Assembly (NCBI GenBank): GCA_958349325.1
Contig: CATWCP010000003.1
Location: forward strand, 1-64,000
Source: an uncultured Collinsella sp.
GTDB lineage: Bacteria; Actinomycetota; Coriobacteriia; Coriobacteriales; Coriobacteriaceae
DNA length: 64,000 nucleotides
Reading direction: 5' to 3'
Below the pieces are notes generated by a model. That model saw only the letters and a program-made list of their open reading frames with translations, did no database searches and had not been told where the DNA came from. This document shows, piece by piece, positions 45,599 through 54,480 of this stretch. The position numbers were made by a program, and so were the translations under genes. The first letter of the stretch is position 1; each line of letters begins with the position of its first letter.

Positions 45599-48430
45599 CT
45601 ACTCCCCCAGCAGGGCCTTCTCGGGCGTGATCGGAAGCGAGCGGACCTGGTGTCCGGTGGCGTGCGCCACTGCCGAGGCCACGGCGGCGAGCGGCGTGTT
45701 GATGACGACCTCGCCGATCGACTTGGCACCAAACGGGCCCGTCGGCTCGTAGCTCGGCTCAAAGGCCACGCGAATGCTGCCGATATCCAGGCGCGTGGGT
45801 AGCTTGTAGCTCATAAAGTTGCCGGTGCGCAGGCGACCGCGGTCGTCGTGCTCGACGATCTCGTAGAGCGCGTGACCGATGCCTTGAGCAATGCCGCCCT
45901 CGGCCTGGACGCGCGCGAGCGCCTCGTTAATCACGGTGCCGCAATCGACGGCCGCCGCGTAGTCCACCACGGTCACCTTGCCAGTGGCCTTGTCGACCTC
46001 GACCTCGGCAATGCCAGCCATAAACGGCGGGGGCGAAACGGGCAGGCAGGCAGAGGCGTGCGAGGTCAGCGCATCGCCACCCGCGATGTTCTTGACACAC
46101 AGGTTGGCAAAGTCGCGCAGCGTAAGGTAGCGACCGCGCTCGCGAGCGGCGCGCTCGTCGGACAGGCGCACATACTGGCCGTCGAAGACCACGTCAGCGG
46201 CGTCAACGTCCCACATCTGGGCGGCCTTGGCGCAAATCTTCTCGCGCAGCTCGGTCGCGGCGTTCTTGGCGGCAAGGCCCGTCACGTACGTACCCGAGCT
46301 CGCGTACGAGCCGGCGTCGAACGGCGACACATCGGTGTCTACGCCGCGCACCACAATCTGCGAGCTCTCCACGCCCAGCTCCTCGGCAGCAATCTGCGCC
46401 AGAATCGTATCGACACCCATGCCGTTATCGGTAGCGCCGGTGCCGATGGTAATGAAGCCGTCCTCTTCCAGGCGCATGTCGATGCCGGCGATGTCCACGT
46501 TGGAGATACCCGAGCCCTGCATGGTAAGCGCGCAGCCCAGGGCGCGCACGCGGTCGCCCAGGTCCACGGCCAGCGGCTTGTTGCGCCAGCCGATCATGTC
46601 CATCGCGCGCAGCAGGCAGCGGTCGAGCGCGCAGGCGTTGAGCTTCTCGTTGTAGTACTGCGGCATGACCTCGCCCTCGCGCACAATGTTCTTAAGGCGC
46701 AGGTCGGCGGGATCCATGTGCAGCATGTCGGCGAGCTCGTTGACGGCGCTCTCCACGGCAAACTGGCCCTGGGTGGCACCGTAACCGCGATACGCGCCGC
46801 CGCGGTTGGTATTGGTGTAGACGGCGTCCCAGCTAAAGCGGCTCGCCTTCACGTGGTTGTAGATGGGCAGGCTCTTGTGGCCCGAGAGGCCGATCGTCGT
46901 GGTGGCGTGCTCGCCATAGGCGCCGGCGTTGGACAGCGTATGCAGATCGATGGCCGTGATAGTGCCGTCGTTCATGGCGCCCAGCTTAACGGTCATCTGC
47001 ATCTGGTGACGCGAGTTGCCCGCGGTGATGGTCTCCTCGCGCGTGTAGCAGCAGTAGCTCGGACGGCCGGTCTGCTGCGTCACAAACGCCACGAAGATCT
47101 CGCAGCAGCCCGTCTGCTTGGAACCAAAGCCGCCACCGATGCGCGGCTTAATGACCTGCACCTGCGACTGCGGGATATCGAGCGACTGCGCGACCATGCG
47201 GCGCACGTGGAAGGGCACCTGCGTGGAGGTGGTCACCGAGATACGCCCGAACGCGTCGGTCGTCGCGAAGGCGCGGAAGGTTTCCATGGGCGCGGTCTGC
47301 GTGGCCTGGCTGGTGTAGGTGCGCTCAAAGACGATGTCACTCTGGGCGAATGCCTCGTCGAGGTTGCCAAAATCGCTGGTACCGCTGCACACCAGGTTGC
47401 GGGGCACGTCGCCGCCCTGCGGGAACATAAAGGTCACGTCGCCCTCTGGGTGAACCACGATGTCGTTATCGAGTGCCTTGGTAAAGTCGAGCAGCGGCTC
47501 AAGCACCTCATAGTCGACCTTAATGAGTTTGAGCGCCTTGTCGGCAGCCTCCTCAGTCTCGGCGGCGACGATCGCCACCTCCTCGTTTTGGTAACGGACG
47601 AGGTTCTCGAGAATCAGGCGGTCGTAGGGACTCGGCTGCGGATAGCTCTGGCCGGCGATGGTAAAGCGGCGCTTGGGCACGTCCTCGTAGGTGTAGACGC
47701 CCACGACGCCGGGCACCTTCAGGGCGCGCGACGTATCGATGGAGCGGATCTTGGCGCGGGCATACGGGCTGCGCTTGAGCTTGACGATCAGGGCGCCGGC
47801 GGGCACCAAGTCGCCCGTGTAGACGGGACGCCCCTCGAGCAGGGCCTTCGAGTCCTTCTTGGGCTGCTTGTGAGTGATCTGCTTGTAGGAGACACCGTCG
47901 CAGCTGGTGTCGTTGACCGGCAGCTCGGGCATCTCGAAGCCCACCTGCACGCCGAACTCGTTGAGGAAGCGCACGATGGCGCGCAGCTGGCTCTCGTAGC
48001 CGCTGCAACGGCAGAGGTTGCCGGCAAGCTGGCGCGAGAGCTCCTCGCGCGTGGCGACGAGGCTCGGGTCCTCCTTGGCGGCGCGGGCAAGCGCCAGCAC
48101 GTTCATAATGAGGCCGGGGGCGCAAAAACCGCACTGCTCGGCGCCTTCGGCAGCCATCGCACGGGCCAGCGCCTCAGACTCGGCTTTGAGGCCCTCGAGC
48201 GTGGTGATGGTGTGGCCCTCGACGCGAGCGGCGGGAACCGAGCAGCTCAGCACCGGGTCGCCGTCGAGCCACACCGTGCACAGGCCGCAGTTGGTGGTCT
48301 CACAGGCGCAGCGCACCGACGCACAACCCTGCTCGCGCAGCAACGCGAAGAGCATGGTATCGGGGGCAATCTGAACCTTGACCTTGCGGCCGTTGAGCGT
48401 AAAGGAAAGATCGATGAGTTTGGCAGCCAT
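45599..48430 (-). CDS. XdhD-like molybdenum hydroxylase (fused 2Fe-2S and molybdopterin domains)
   Basis: A 943-residue protein. Residues 1-165 carry two [2Fe-2S] clusters (CACETTNCGLCTVWLDG with CSVP, then CGFCAPG and CRCSGY); residues about 195-943 form the molybdopterin domain with GGGFGSKQT, GQSYPQPSPYDR, FDAGSYASSGTYVTG and the catalytic Glu in GPFGAKSIGE. The fusion and these motifs recall E. coli XdhD and selenium-dependent hydroxylases more than classical xanthine dehydrogenase. Purines or related N-heterocycles are likely substrates. It overlaps the stop of the FAD subunit gene by 1 base. The nearby selenium and MobA genes fit a selenium-dependent Mo enzyme, but this is inference. 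Confidence 0.82.
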   Translation of the reverse strand: MAAKLIDLSFTLNGRKVKVQIAPDTMLFALLREQGCASVRCACETTNCGLCTVWLDGDPVLSCSVPAARVEGHTITTLEGLKAESEALARAMAAEGAEQCGFCAPGLIMNVLALARAAKEDPSLVATREELSRQLAGNLCRCSGYESQLRAIVRFLNEFGVQVGFEMPELPVNDTSCDGVSYKQITHKQPKKDSKALLEGRPVYTGDLVPAGALIVKLKRSPYARAKIRSIDTSRALKVPGVVGVYTYEDVPKRRFTIAGQSYPQPSPYDRLILENLVRYQNEEVAIVAAETEEAADKALKLIKVDYEVLEPLLDFTKALDNDIVVHPEGDVTFMFPQGGDVPRNLVCSGTSDFGNLDEAFAQSDIVFERTYTSQATQTAPMETFRAFATTDAFGRISVTTSTQVPFHVRRMVAQSLDIPQSQVQVIKPRIGGGFGSKQTGCCEIFVAFVTQQTGRPSYCCYTREETITAGNSRHQMQMTVKLGAMNDGTITAIDLHTLSNAGAYGEHATTTIGLSGHKSLPIYNHVKASRFSWDAVYTNTNRGGAYRGYGATQGQFAVESAVNELADMLHMDPADLRLKNIVREGEVMPQYYNEKLNACALDRCLLRAMDMIGWRNKPLAVDLGDRVRALGCALTMQGSGISNVDIAGIDMRLEEDGFITIGTGATDNGMGVDTILAQIAAEELGVESSQIVVRGVDTDVSPFDAGSYASSGTYVTGLAAKNAATELREKICAKAAQMWDVDAADVVFDGQYVRLSDERAARERGRYLTLRDFANLCVKNIAGGDALTSHASACLPVSPPPFMAGIAEVEVDKATGKVTVVDYAAAVDCGTVINEALARVQAEGGIAQGIGHALYEIVEHDDRGRLRTGNFMSYKLPTRLDIGSIRVAFEPSYEPTGPFGAKSIGEVVINTPLAAVASAVAHATGHQVRSLPITPEKALLGE

Positions 48431-49344
48431 TAGCGCACCTCGCTAGAATCGACGCCGGGCACGCAACGGCAGGAATACTCGTCCGTGGCGAACTTAGGAA
48501 TCTGCACGGTCTCGAGCTCGCGGGCAAGCGCGGCCGAAAGCTCGATGCCGGCGGCGCGGCGCACGGCCTGGATGGCGAGCGGGGCCGAGATGCGGCGGCG
48601 GTAGTCGGCCGAGCCCCACAGGTTGGTGCCGTAGCCCAGCGAGCGCACGGATGCGGCCAGGGCGCGAAGCTCGTCCTCGGAAGGATGCTCGTTGGTAAGG
48701 CCGCACGCCTCGCCCTGCAGCAGGGTCGCGCGCAGCGGGCGGGCGCCCACGGTGACGTGCCAGGAGCCGTCCCACCAGGCGGCGGTGACGTTGAGCGAGG
48801 GGAAGTCGGTCGCGGCCTTGCGCACGGCCTCGTAGCTCGCGCGGTAGTCGTGCTTGACGACCACGACATGCTCGATAACGTCGCGCACGTAACCCATGTC
48901 GACGAACTCCGCGAGCGGCACGCGGCCGGCGCCCGTCAGCTCTACATAGGAATCGAGCGCGAGGAAGGCGGAGAGCACGTCCGAGAAGCCAAAGCGGCCG
49001 TAGATGCTGCCGCCCACCGTAGCGGTATTGCGCAGCTGCACGCCCACGATATCGTGGACGGCGAACTCAAAGACGTTGTTGACAAGCGCGTTGAGCTCGA
49101 CATGGCGCTCGAGCTGGCGCAGGGTGCACATGGCACCGATGCGAAACTCGGTCTCGGTCTCCTCGATCTGATCGAGTCCGCAGGCCGAAAGGTCAATCGC
49201 CGTCGCCACGCGACGCGAACCCAGGCGCATCCAGATGCCGCCGCCCACAATCTTGTTGTTGCGGTTCTTCTGTAAGAGCTCATAGGCTTCGGCCGCGTTT
49301 CCAACACGGACGTAGGTACCGAACTTGAGCACGTTCTCCCCCAT
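48430..49344 (-). CDS. FAD-binding subunit of molybdenum hydroxylase
   Basis: A 304-residue CoxM/XdhB-type flavoprotein. IVGGGIWMRLG near residue 32 and NTATVGGSIYGRFGFSDVLSAFLAL near residue 105 are the two FAD-binding motifs; the C-terminal CO_deh_flav_C-like domain follows. It passes electrons from the molybdenum-iron-sulfur subunit to an acceptor. The start has no strong ribosome site apart from GGGAGAACG after TGGAGAG. Confidence 0.86.
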   Translation of the reverse strand: MGENVLKFGTYVRVGNAAEAYELLQKNRNNKIVGGGIWMRLGSRRVATAIDLSACGLDQIEETETEFRIGAMCTLRQLERHVELNALVNNVFEFAVHDIVGVQLRNTATVGGSIYGRFGFSDVLSAFLALDSYVELTGAGRVPLAEFVDMGYVRDVIEHVVVVKHDYRASYEAVRKAATDFPSLNVTAAWWDGSWHVTVGARPLRATLLQGEACGLTNEHPSEDELRALAASVRSLGYGTNLWGSADYRRRISAPLAIQAVRRAAGIELSAALARELETVQIPKFATDEYSCRCVPGVDSSEVR

Positions 49345-49423
49345 CTCTCCACTTGTCCAGTACGTTTAAGTGTACCAAACGAGGGGCCGCACACCGTTTT
49401 AGGACAAAATCCACCCACCCATA

Positions 49424-49498
49424 CATAACTTGCGGTGATATACGGACTGATTAGCCGTTCTGGAACGCAAAACAGTCCGTATATCACCGCAAGTTATG
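49424..49498. repeat. GTTGCGGTG-type palindrome, copy 4
   Basis: CATAACTTGCGGTGATATAC and onward to 49449 is fully complementary to 49473-49498 (26 bases). The outer base pair differs from other copies (CTTGCGGTG instead of GTTGCGGTG), again with matching change in the opposite arm. Confidence 0.85.
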
Positions 49499-49514
49499 AG
49501 GAGTCCTCCGGGAT

Positions 49515-49546
49515 AGAAAAGGCTCCCAGCCGGATAGCTGGGAGCC
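49515..49546 (-). terminator. gdhA terminator
   Basis: GGCTCCCAGC and GCTGGGAGCC around six bases, followed on the minus strand by TTTTCT. It lies about 28 bases past the gdhA stop. Confidence 0.85.
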
Positions 49547-49573
49547 TCATCACATGCTATATCGAGCGAAGAT

Positions 49574-50929
49574 TTAGCAGACGCCCTGGGCGAGCATGGC
49601 GTCGGCGACCTTCAGGAAGCCGGCGATGTTGGCGCCCATGACGAAGTTGCCCTCCTGGCCATACTCCTTGGCGGTGTCGTCCACGTTGTGGAACATGCCG
49701 CGCATGAGCTGCTCGAGCTTGCCATCGACCTCCTCGAAGGTCCAGGACAGGTGCTCGGCGTTCTGGCTCATCTCCAGGCCGGACACGAGCACGCCGCCGG
49801 CGTTGGCAGCCTTACCGGGCATAAAGGCGACGCCGTTCTCCTGGAAGTAGGTCGTGGCCTCGATGGTCGTAGGCATGTTCGCGCCCTCGCCGACCACCTT
49901 GCAGCCGTTGGCGACGAGTGCCTGGGCGTCCTCGAGCAGCAGCGTGTTCTCGCGAGCGCAGGGCAGCGCGATGTCGCAGGGAAGCTGCCACACGCCGCGG
50001 CCGTCGCCCTCGTGCCACACGGCGTTAGGCTTCTCGTCAACGTACATAGCGAGCGTAACGCCCTTGTCGTGGCCAGAGCGCTTCTTGTTGTAGATGTGCT
50101 CGAGCACGGTGTAGTCGATGCCGTCGGGATCCTCTACCCAGCCGTGGGTATCGGAGCAGGCGAGCACCTTGCCACCGAGCTGAGTGACCTTCTGGACCGC
50201 ATAGATAGCGACGTTGCCGGAGCCGTGAACGACGACGTTCTTGCCCTCGAAGGAGTCGCCGCGGCTCTTAAGGTACTCGTCCACAAAGTAGGCCAGACCG
50301 TAACCGGTGGCCTCGGTACGGGCGAGCGAGCCGCCAAAGGAGAGGCCCTTGCCGGTAAGAACGCCGGTCCACTCGTTGGTCAGGCGCTTGTACTGACCGA
50401 ACAGGTAGGCAACCTCGCGGCCGCCAACGCCCAGGTCGCCGGCGGGAACGTCGGTGTTGGGGCCAATGTGGCGATAGAGCTCGGTCATGAAGGACTGGCA
50501 GAAGTGCATGATCTCGTTGTTGGACTTGCCCTTGGGGTCAAAGTCGGAGCCGCCCTTGCCGCCGCCCATGGGAAGGGTGGTCAGGCTGTTCTTGAGGATC
50601 TGCTCCAGACCCAGGAACTTGAGCATACCCAGGGTGACCGTCGGGTTAAAGCGCAGGCCGCCCTTGTAGGGTCCAATGGCAGAGTTGAACTCGACGCGAT
50701 AGCCGCGGTTGACCTGAACCTTGCCCTGGTCGTCGACCCAGGGAACACGGAACATGACGATGCGCTCGGGCTCGACGAGGCGCTCCAGCAGGGCGGCCTC
50801 CTCGTACTCGGGATGGGCGTCGAGCGCCGGCTGGATGGTGCCGAGGATCTCGGTCGCGGCCTGGATGAACTCAGGCTGCTCGGGATAGCGGGCCTTGAGC
50901 TCTTCGAGAACTTTCTGCGTGTAGCTCAT
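49574..50929 (-). CDS. gdhA: NADP-type glutamate dehydrogenase
   Basis: A 451-residue hexameric GDH. Substrate-site motifs YKGGLRFNPTV, LPMGGGKGGSDFDPKGKS and PAGDLGVGGREVAYLFGQY are clear, with the dinucleotide motif VVHGSGNVAIYAVQK and the C-terminal FEEVDGKLEQLMRGMF. It interconverts glutamate and 2-oxoglutarate plus ammonia. The start MSYTQKVLEEL at 50929 has GGAGG upstream. It is a single-gene unit with a terminator. Confidence 0.95.
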   Translation of the reverse strand: MSYTQKVLEELKARYPEQPEFIQAATEILGTIQPALDAHPEYEEAALLERLVEPERIVMFRVPWVDDQGKVQVNRGYRVEFNSAIGPYKGGLRFNPTVTLGMLKFLGLEQILKNSLTTLPMGGGKGGSDFDPKGKSNNEIMHFCQSFMTELYRHIGPNTDVPAGDLGVGGREVAYLFGQYKRLTNEWTGVLTGKGLSFGGSLARTEATGYGLAYFVDEYLKSRGDSFEGKNVVVHGSGNVAIYAVQKVTQLGGKVLACSDTHGWVEDPDGIDYTVLEHIYNKKRSGHDKGVTLAMYVDEKPNAVWHEGDGRGVWQLPCDIALPCARENTLLLEDAQALVANGCKVVGEGANMPTTIEATTYFQENGVAFMPGKAANAGGVLVSGLEMSQNAEHLSWTFEEVDGKLEQLMRGMFHNVDDTAKEYGQEGNFVMGANIAGFLKVADAMLAQGVC

Positions 50930-51180
50930 GCTTCCTCCAATTGATGGAAAAGAAAAGTGTCGTTCGAGGCGCCCCATGCGCCGCGAGCTTTATCGAGTAT
51001 GGATAATATCGCACTGTTGCAGCAAAGTTTCGCATAAGCCGACGAGCGGATGTTTCGTTTTGATTACGATGCAGGTAGAAGCGTTTTTGAGCACCCGACG
51101 CGCAAATCGCGTGTTTCGAAGCTGTTTCGTCCACGTGTTCCAAACCACCACATTGGGCACCTTTGTGGTGGTGTTGGTGG
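50930..51180. other. Intergenic region, no gene seen
   Basis: About 250 bases upstream of gdhA and downstream of the DUF3343 gene. A GTGGT-rich stretch near 51145-51180 shows a hairpin-like AACCACCACATT...GTGGTGGTGTTGGTGGTT pattern that could end the selenium operon. Confidence 0.4.
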
Positions 51181-51576
51181 TTAGAGGACGAGCTGATGGT
51201 AGTCGGCAGGGGTTATGCGGCCCTCGGTGGCGGCGCGGAAGGCGGCGAGCGCATCGCCCGAGAACGGCATGGCCCAGCACAGCCCGCAGCCGGCGGTGAT
51301 GGAGCCGGGCAAAGGCATAATGCGCCCGGGCACGCCGGCATCCAGGCAAAGCTGCTCGCACTCCATCACATCGAAGGTGCTGTCGAACGAAACGATAATC
51401 TTGCGCTCGTGGTCGAGGGCATCACCGGACGGGCCTTCGCGATGTGCCTCGCGATACGCCGCGGCGGCCGCTTCCTCTTCCGCAGTATGTCCACAGCCAC
51501 CGCAGCCGCAGGTACAGGGCTCGGAACCATCGCAAGTGCAAGGCTCTCCCGTGTCGGGACAAATATCGTGAGACAT
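51181..51576 (-). CDS. DUF3343 protein with Cys-rich N-terminus
   Basis: A 131-residue protein. The C-terminal about 75 residues (KIIVSFDSTFDVMECEQLCL, GVPGRIMPLPGSITAGCGLCWAMP) match DUF3343, proposed to be a selenium or sulfur carrier. The N-terminal 35 residues hold nine Cys (CPDTGEPCTCDG, PCTCGCGGCGH), an unusual metal- or chalcogen-binding tail. It follows mobA by 15 bases in the selenium operon, consistent with a role in selenium delivery, which remains a proposal for this family. Confidence 0.82.
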   Translation of the reverse strand: MSHDICPDTGEPCTCDGSEPCTCGCGGCGHTAEEEAAAAAYREAHREGPSGDALDHERKIIVSFDSTFDVMECEQLCLDAGVPGRIMPLPGSITAGCGLCWAMPFSGDALAAFRAATEGRITPADYHQLVL

Positions 51577-51591
51577 GGCAACTCCAATCGT

Positions 51592-52224
51592 CTAGGCGAG
51601 TAACTCGGCCGCCGCAAACTCCTCGGGCGTATTGACGTTTTCGAAGCAGAGCGTCGAGCCCGCGGCCTTAACGATCTGCGGTTCATCCATATAACCAGCC
51701 TGAACGCGATTGATCAGGCAGCGAATGCGCTGGCGGTCGCAGGCAAGCAGCTCTTGGGCAACCGGCGCACATGCATCACGGCGCCAGACGGCGCAAAGCG
51801 GCTCAATCCCTTGCTCCTCGCGTGGCACGCACACGTCGATCGCCTCGGCCTCAAAACGATCGGCAAGCGCGCCGATGAGTTCCGGCGAGACAAACGGCAT
51901 ATCGCAGGCGACGATCGCCACGAACGGCAATCGGGCCGCGGCCAACGAGCTCGCGATGCCACGCATGGCACCCGCCGGCCCCTCAAGGTCCGACACTATT
52001 CGCGGCACTAGACCGCCAAACGTGCGCTCCTCAAGATAGGCAAGCTCGCTGGGGCGCGAAGTCGTCACGACCAACTCGCCGGCAACTGTCGCTAGCCGAC
52101 CCAGCACGCGCTCGATGAGCGGTTCGCCGCAAAACGTCATGCGCGCCTTATCTCGGCCCATGCGTGAGGACAGCCCGCCCGCTTGGACGACACAAGAAAG
52201 ATCGGCACGTCTTACGGTAGTCAT
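51592..52224 (-). CDS. mobA: MobA-like molybdenum cofactor guanylyltransferase
   Basis: A 210-residue nucleotidyltransferase: LSCVVQAGGLSSRMGRDKARM is the GTP-binding motif, and VAIVACDMPFVSPELI the metal-binding Asp motif. It attaches GMP to molybdopterin to form the MGD cofactor used by DMSO-reductase-type enzymes such as the oxidoreductase at 56010 and formate dehydrogenases. The ATG at 52224 has GGAGGTG about ten bases upstream. It sits between selC and the DUF3343 gene. Confidence 0.9.
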   Translation of the reverse strand: MTTVRRADLSCVVQAGGLSSRMGRDKARMTFCGEPLIERVLGRLATVAGELVVTTSRPSELAYLEERTFGGLVPRIVSDLEGPAGAMRGIASSLAAARLPFVAIVACDMPFVSPELIGALADRFEAEAIDVCVPREEQGIEPLCAVWRRDACAPVAQELLACDRQRIRCLINRVQAGYMDEPQIVKAAGSTLCFENVNTPEEFAAAELLA

Positions 52225-52379
52225 ACGGCAAAACACCTCCATCGGCACGTTCAAAGCCCAACGCACGGGACCAATTACCGTAGGCGAAAAGGAAGGCGAC
52301 ACGGCAAACCCATGCAAAAATAAAACAGCGCCTTTGCGGCACGCAGCAAGACCGCGAGCACAAAAGCGCTGGTAGCGTA

Positions 52380-52476
52380 TGGCGGGAACGTATGTGAATC
52401 GAACACATCCAAGACGTTTTGCACGCCTCGCAACGGTTTTGAGGACCGCGGAGCCCACCGGAGCCCATCCGTTCCC
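52380..52476 (-). tRNA. selC: Selenocysteine tRNA
   Basis: A 97-base tRNA on the minus strand. The acceptor GGGAACG pairs with CGTTCCC followed by GCCA; the anticodon arm CGGT-CCTCAAA-ACCG carries UCA; the extra arm is long and the T arm has GTTCGATTC. These features are specific to tRNA-Sec. It lies 37 bases after selB and would be cotranscribed with selA and selB. Confidence 0.96.
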
Positions 52477-52512
52477 AAGTGCGGCGGTATTTTACCAAAC
52501 CGAGCAGCCAAT

Positions 52513-54480
52513 CTAGCGCAGGGAGCGCAGGCCGCCGGCATCCTTGTCGAGGACTGTGAAGCGTACGGCATCCAGGTGCTCCAAGATGCTGATGGCACGT
52601 TTGCGCGACACGCCCAGGGCCTCGCGCAGCACGCTCGTGGTGGCAGCGCCGCCGGCTGCCTCAATGGCGGCGGCGACGAGTTCGCGCGCATGGGCCTCGG
52701 CGGTAGTGGACAGGGCAACGTCGCGTTCGACCTTAACGATCGAGCGGTTGAGCGAAAGCTCGCGCAGGGCACGCGTCATGGTGTCGCGGCCGAGCTGCAG
52801 TTGTTCGCCTACCTCGGGCAACGTCGGCGCATCGAGGCCGGCCCCATCGAGCAGCGCCACGATGCGCTCACACGCCTCATGCACCACGCGTGCCGCCGCG
52901 GCGGCCGAATGCGGATCGAATACCTCGGCGCCCTCGGCGGCGCACACGCCACGCGAGCAGCCCTCGGCAATCAGAGCCGAGGCAACGCCTTCATCAGCGG
53001 CAGGCCACGCAGCATGGGCAACGGCGCCAGGCGTAAAGCCCGTCTCCTTGGGAGCCGCCGCGTGCATGGCCGACAGGGTCGCCGCCAGCGCATCCATAGC
53101 GGCGTCGAGCGCGGAAGAATCTGCATACAGCGAGCCATCCGAGCCAGCAAGCGCGCAAGCAGCGCCCTGCGCCACCAGCCCGCGCAGCGCGGTATCGACC
53201 TCGCCGATACCAAGATCAAAACCCCTAGCAACATCAACGGCCGCAACCGGCAACGTCTGCAGCGCCAGCCACGCCTCAACAACAGCGGCGGTATCGCCGG
53301 CCTCAAGCGCCACATACAGCGCACGCTCTCCTTCGGCAAGCTCGCGCGAACGACGGCAACGCGAAAGCAGCACACGCCCGCCGCCAATGAGCATAACGGG
53401 CGAATACGACAGCACCACAGCATGGTCTCCGGCTCGCAGCGGCAGCGGCTCCTCCAAGCGCACCTGCACGGTACGGGTCTCGCCCACCGCCATGGGGGCC
53501 TCGCCCTCCATAAGCATGATGCGGCCGACAACCTCGGCCGTACCCGCCATCACATGCACGCGCGCGCCCGACTCGAGCACACGCGGTTTAGCGCCCTCGC
53601 GGCCCAGGTAGGTAAACGTCATCATAAAGCGCAGCGTCTGGCCAAAACGGCCCTCCACGCCGAGCATCTCGCCGCGATCGAGCGCGGCGACAGCATCGCC
53701 CACCAAGTTGAGCGCCACACGCTGACCGGGCAACGCCTGCTGCGTGTCGCCATGCACCTGGATCCCGCGTACGCGGCAGACCGTGCGCGACGGCAGCGCG
53801 ACGAGCTCATCGCCCACCGCAACCGGCGCATCGTGCAGCGTTCCCGTCACGACGGTGCCGGCGCCCTTGATCGTAAAGCAGCGGTCAATCGGCAGGCGCG
53901 GCGCGGCATCGCTCCGCTCGGCACGCTCGCGACAGGTATCCCAGCAGACACCCACCTGCTCGTCGAGCACCGCAAGCAGCCCGTCAATCCCCTCGCCCGT
54001 CTTAGACGACACGGGCACAATTGGCGCGCCCGCAAACACAGTACCCGACAAAAAGTCATCGACATCGAGCTCGGCCAGATCAACCATCTCGCTATCGGCC
54101 AGGTCGCACATCGTCAGCGCGACCACCATGTGCGTAACGCCCAGCAGCTCCAGCACATGCACGTGCTCGCGGGTCTGCGGCATCACGCCCTCGACGGCCG
54201 AAACCACCAGCACGGCAACGTCGATACCCGTCGCACCCTGCACCATGGCGCGCAGGTAATGGGCATGCCCCGGCACGTCGACCAGGCCGACGATCTTGCC
54301 ACTCGGCAGCGCCAGCTCGCCAAAGCCCAGCTCCACGGTCATACCGCGACGGCGCTCAACCTCAAGACGGTCGGGATTCTTGCCGGTCAACGCCTCGATC
54401 AGTGCCGACTTACCGTGGTCGACGTGGCCCGCCGTGCCAACGATAACGGGACACTCCACCAGCGCCTGAACCTCACTCAT
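52513..54480 (-). CDS. selB: Selenocysteine-specific elongation factor SelB
   Basis: A 655-residue translational GTPase. G1 is VGTAGHVDHGKSALIEALTG, then GMTVELGF (switch), DVPGHAHYLRAM (G3) and the EF-Tu-like domains to about residue 370, followed by winged-helix domains that bind the SECIS hairpin (LRALSRLR-type segments and the end TTSVLREALGVSRKRAISIL). It delivers Sec-tRNA to the ribosome. It overlaps the selA stop by 4 bases. Confidence 0.95.
   Translation of the reverse strand: MSEVQALVECPVIVGTAGHVDHGKSALIEALTGKNPDRLEVERRRGMTVELGFGELALPSGKIVGLVDVPGHAHYLRAMVQGATGIDVAVLVVSAVEGVMPQTREHVHVLELLGVTHMVVALTMCDLADSEMVDLAELDVDDFLSGTVFAGAPIVPVSSKTGEGIDGLLAVLDEQVGVCWDTCRERAERSDAAPRLPIDRCFTIKGAGTVVTGTLHDAPVAVGDELVALPSRTVCRVRGIQVHGDTQQALPGQRVALNLVGDAVAALDRGEMLGVEGRFGQTLRFMMTFTYLGREGAKPRVLESGARVHVMAGTAEVVGRIMLMEGEAPMAVGETRTVQVRLEEPLPLRAGDHAVVLSYSPVMLIGGGRVLLSRCRRSRELAEGERALYVALEAGDTAAVVEAWLALQTLPVAAVDVARGFDLGIGEVDTALRGLVAQGAACALAGSDGSLYADSSALDAAMDALAATLSAMHAAAPKETGFTPGAVAHAAWPAADEGVASALIAEGCSRGVCAAEGAEVFDPHSAAAAARVVHEACERIVALLDGAGLDAPTLPEVGEQLQLGRDTMTRALRELSLNRSIVKVERDVALSTTAEAHARELVAAAIEAAGGAATTSVLREALGVSRKRAISILEHLDAVRFTVLDKDAGGLRSLR

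Larger units (their letters stand above)
49345..49573. other. Intergenic region with palindrome and gdhA terminator
   Basis: Holds the hydroxylase promoter region, GTTGCGGTG palindrome copy 4 and the terminator of gdhA. No gene is seen. Confidence 0.5.

Noticed and set aside
45848..48433. Plus-strand open frame of 861 codons opposite the molybdenum hydroxylase
   Set aside because: Antisense shadow; no recognisable domain and covers conserved cofactor motifs on the other strand.
50871..51143. 90-codon minus-strand frame overlapping the start of gdhA
   Set aside because: Overlaps the gdhA start in another frame and covers the promoter region, with no motif.
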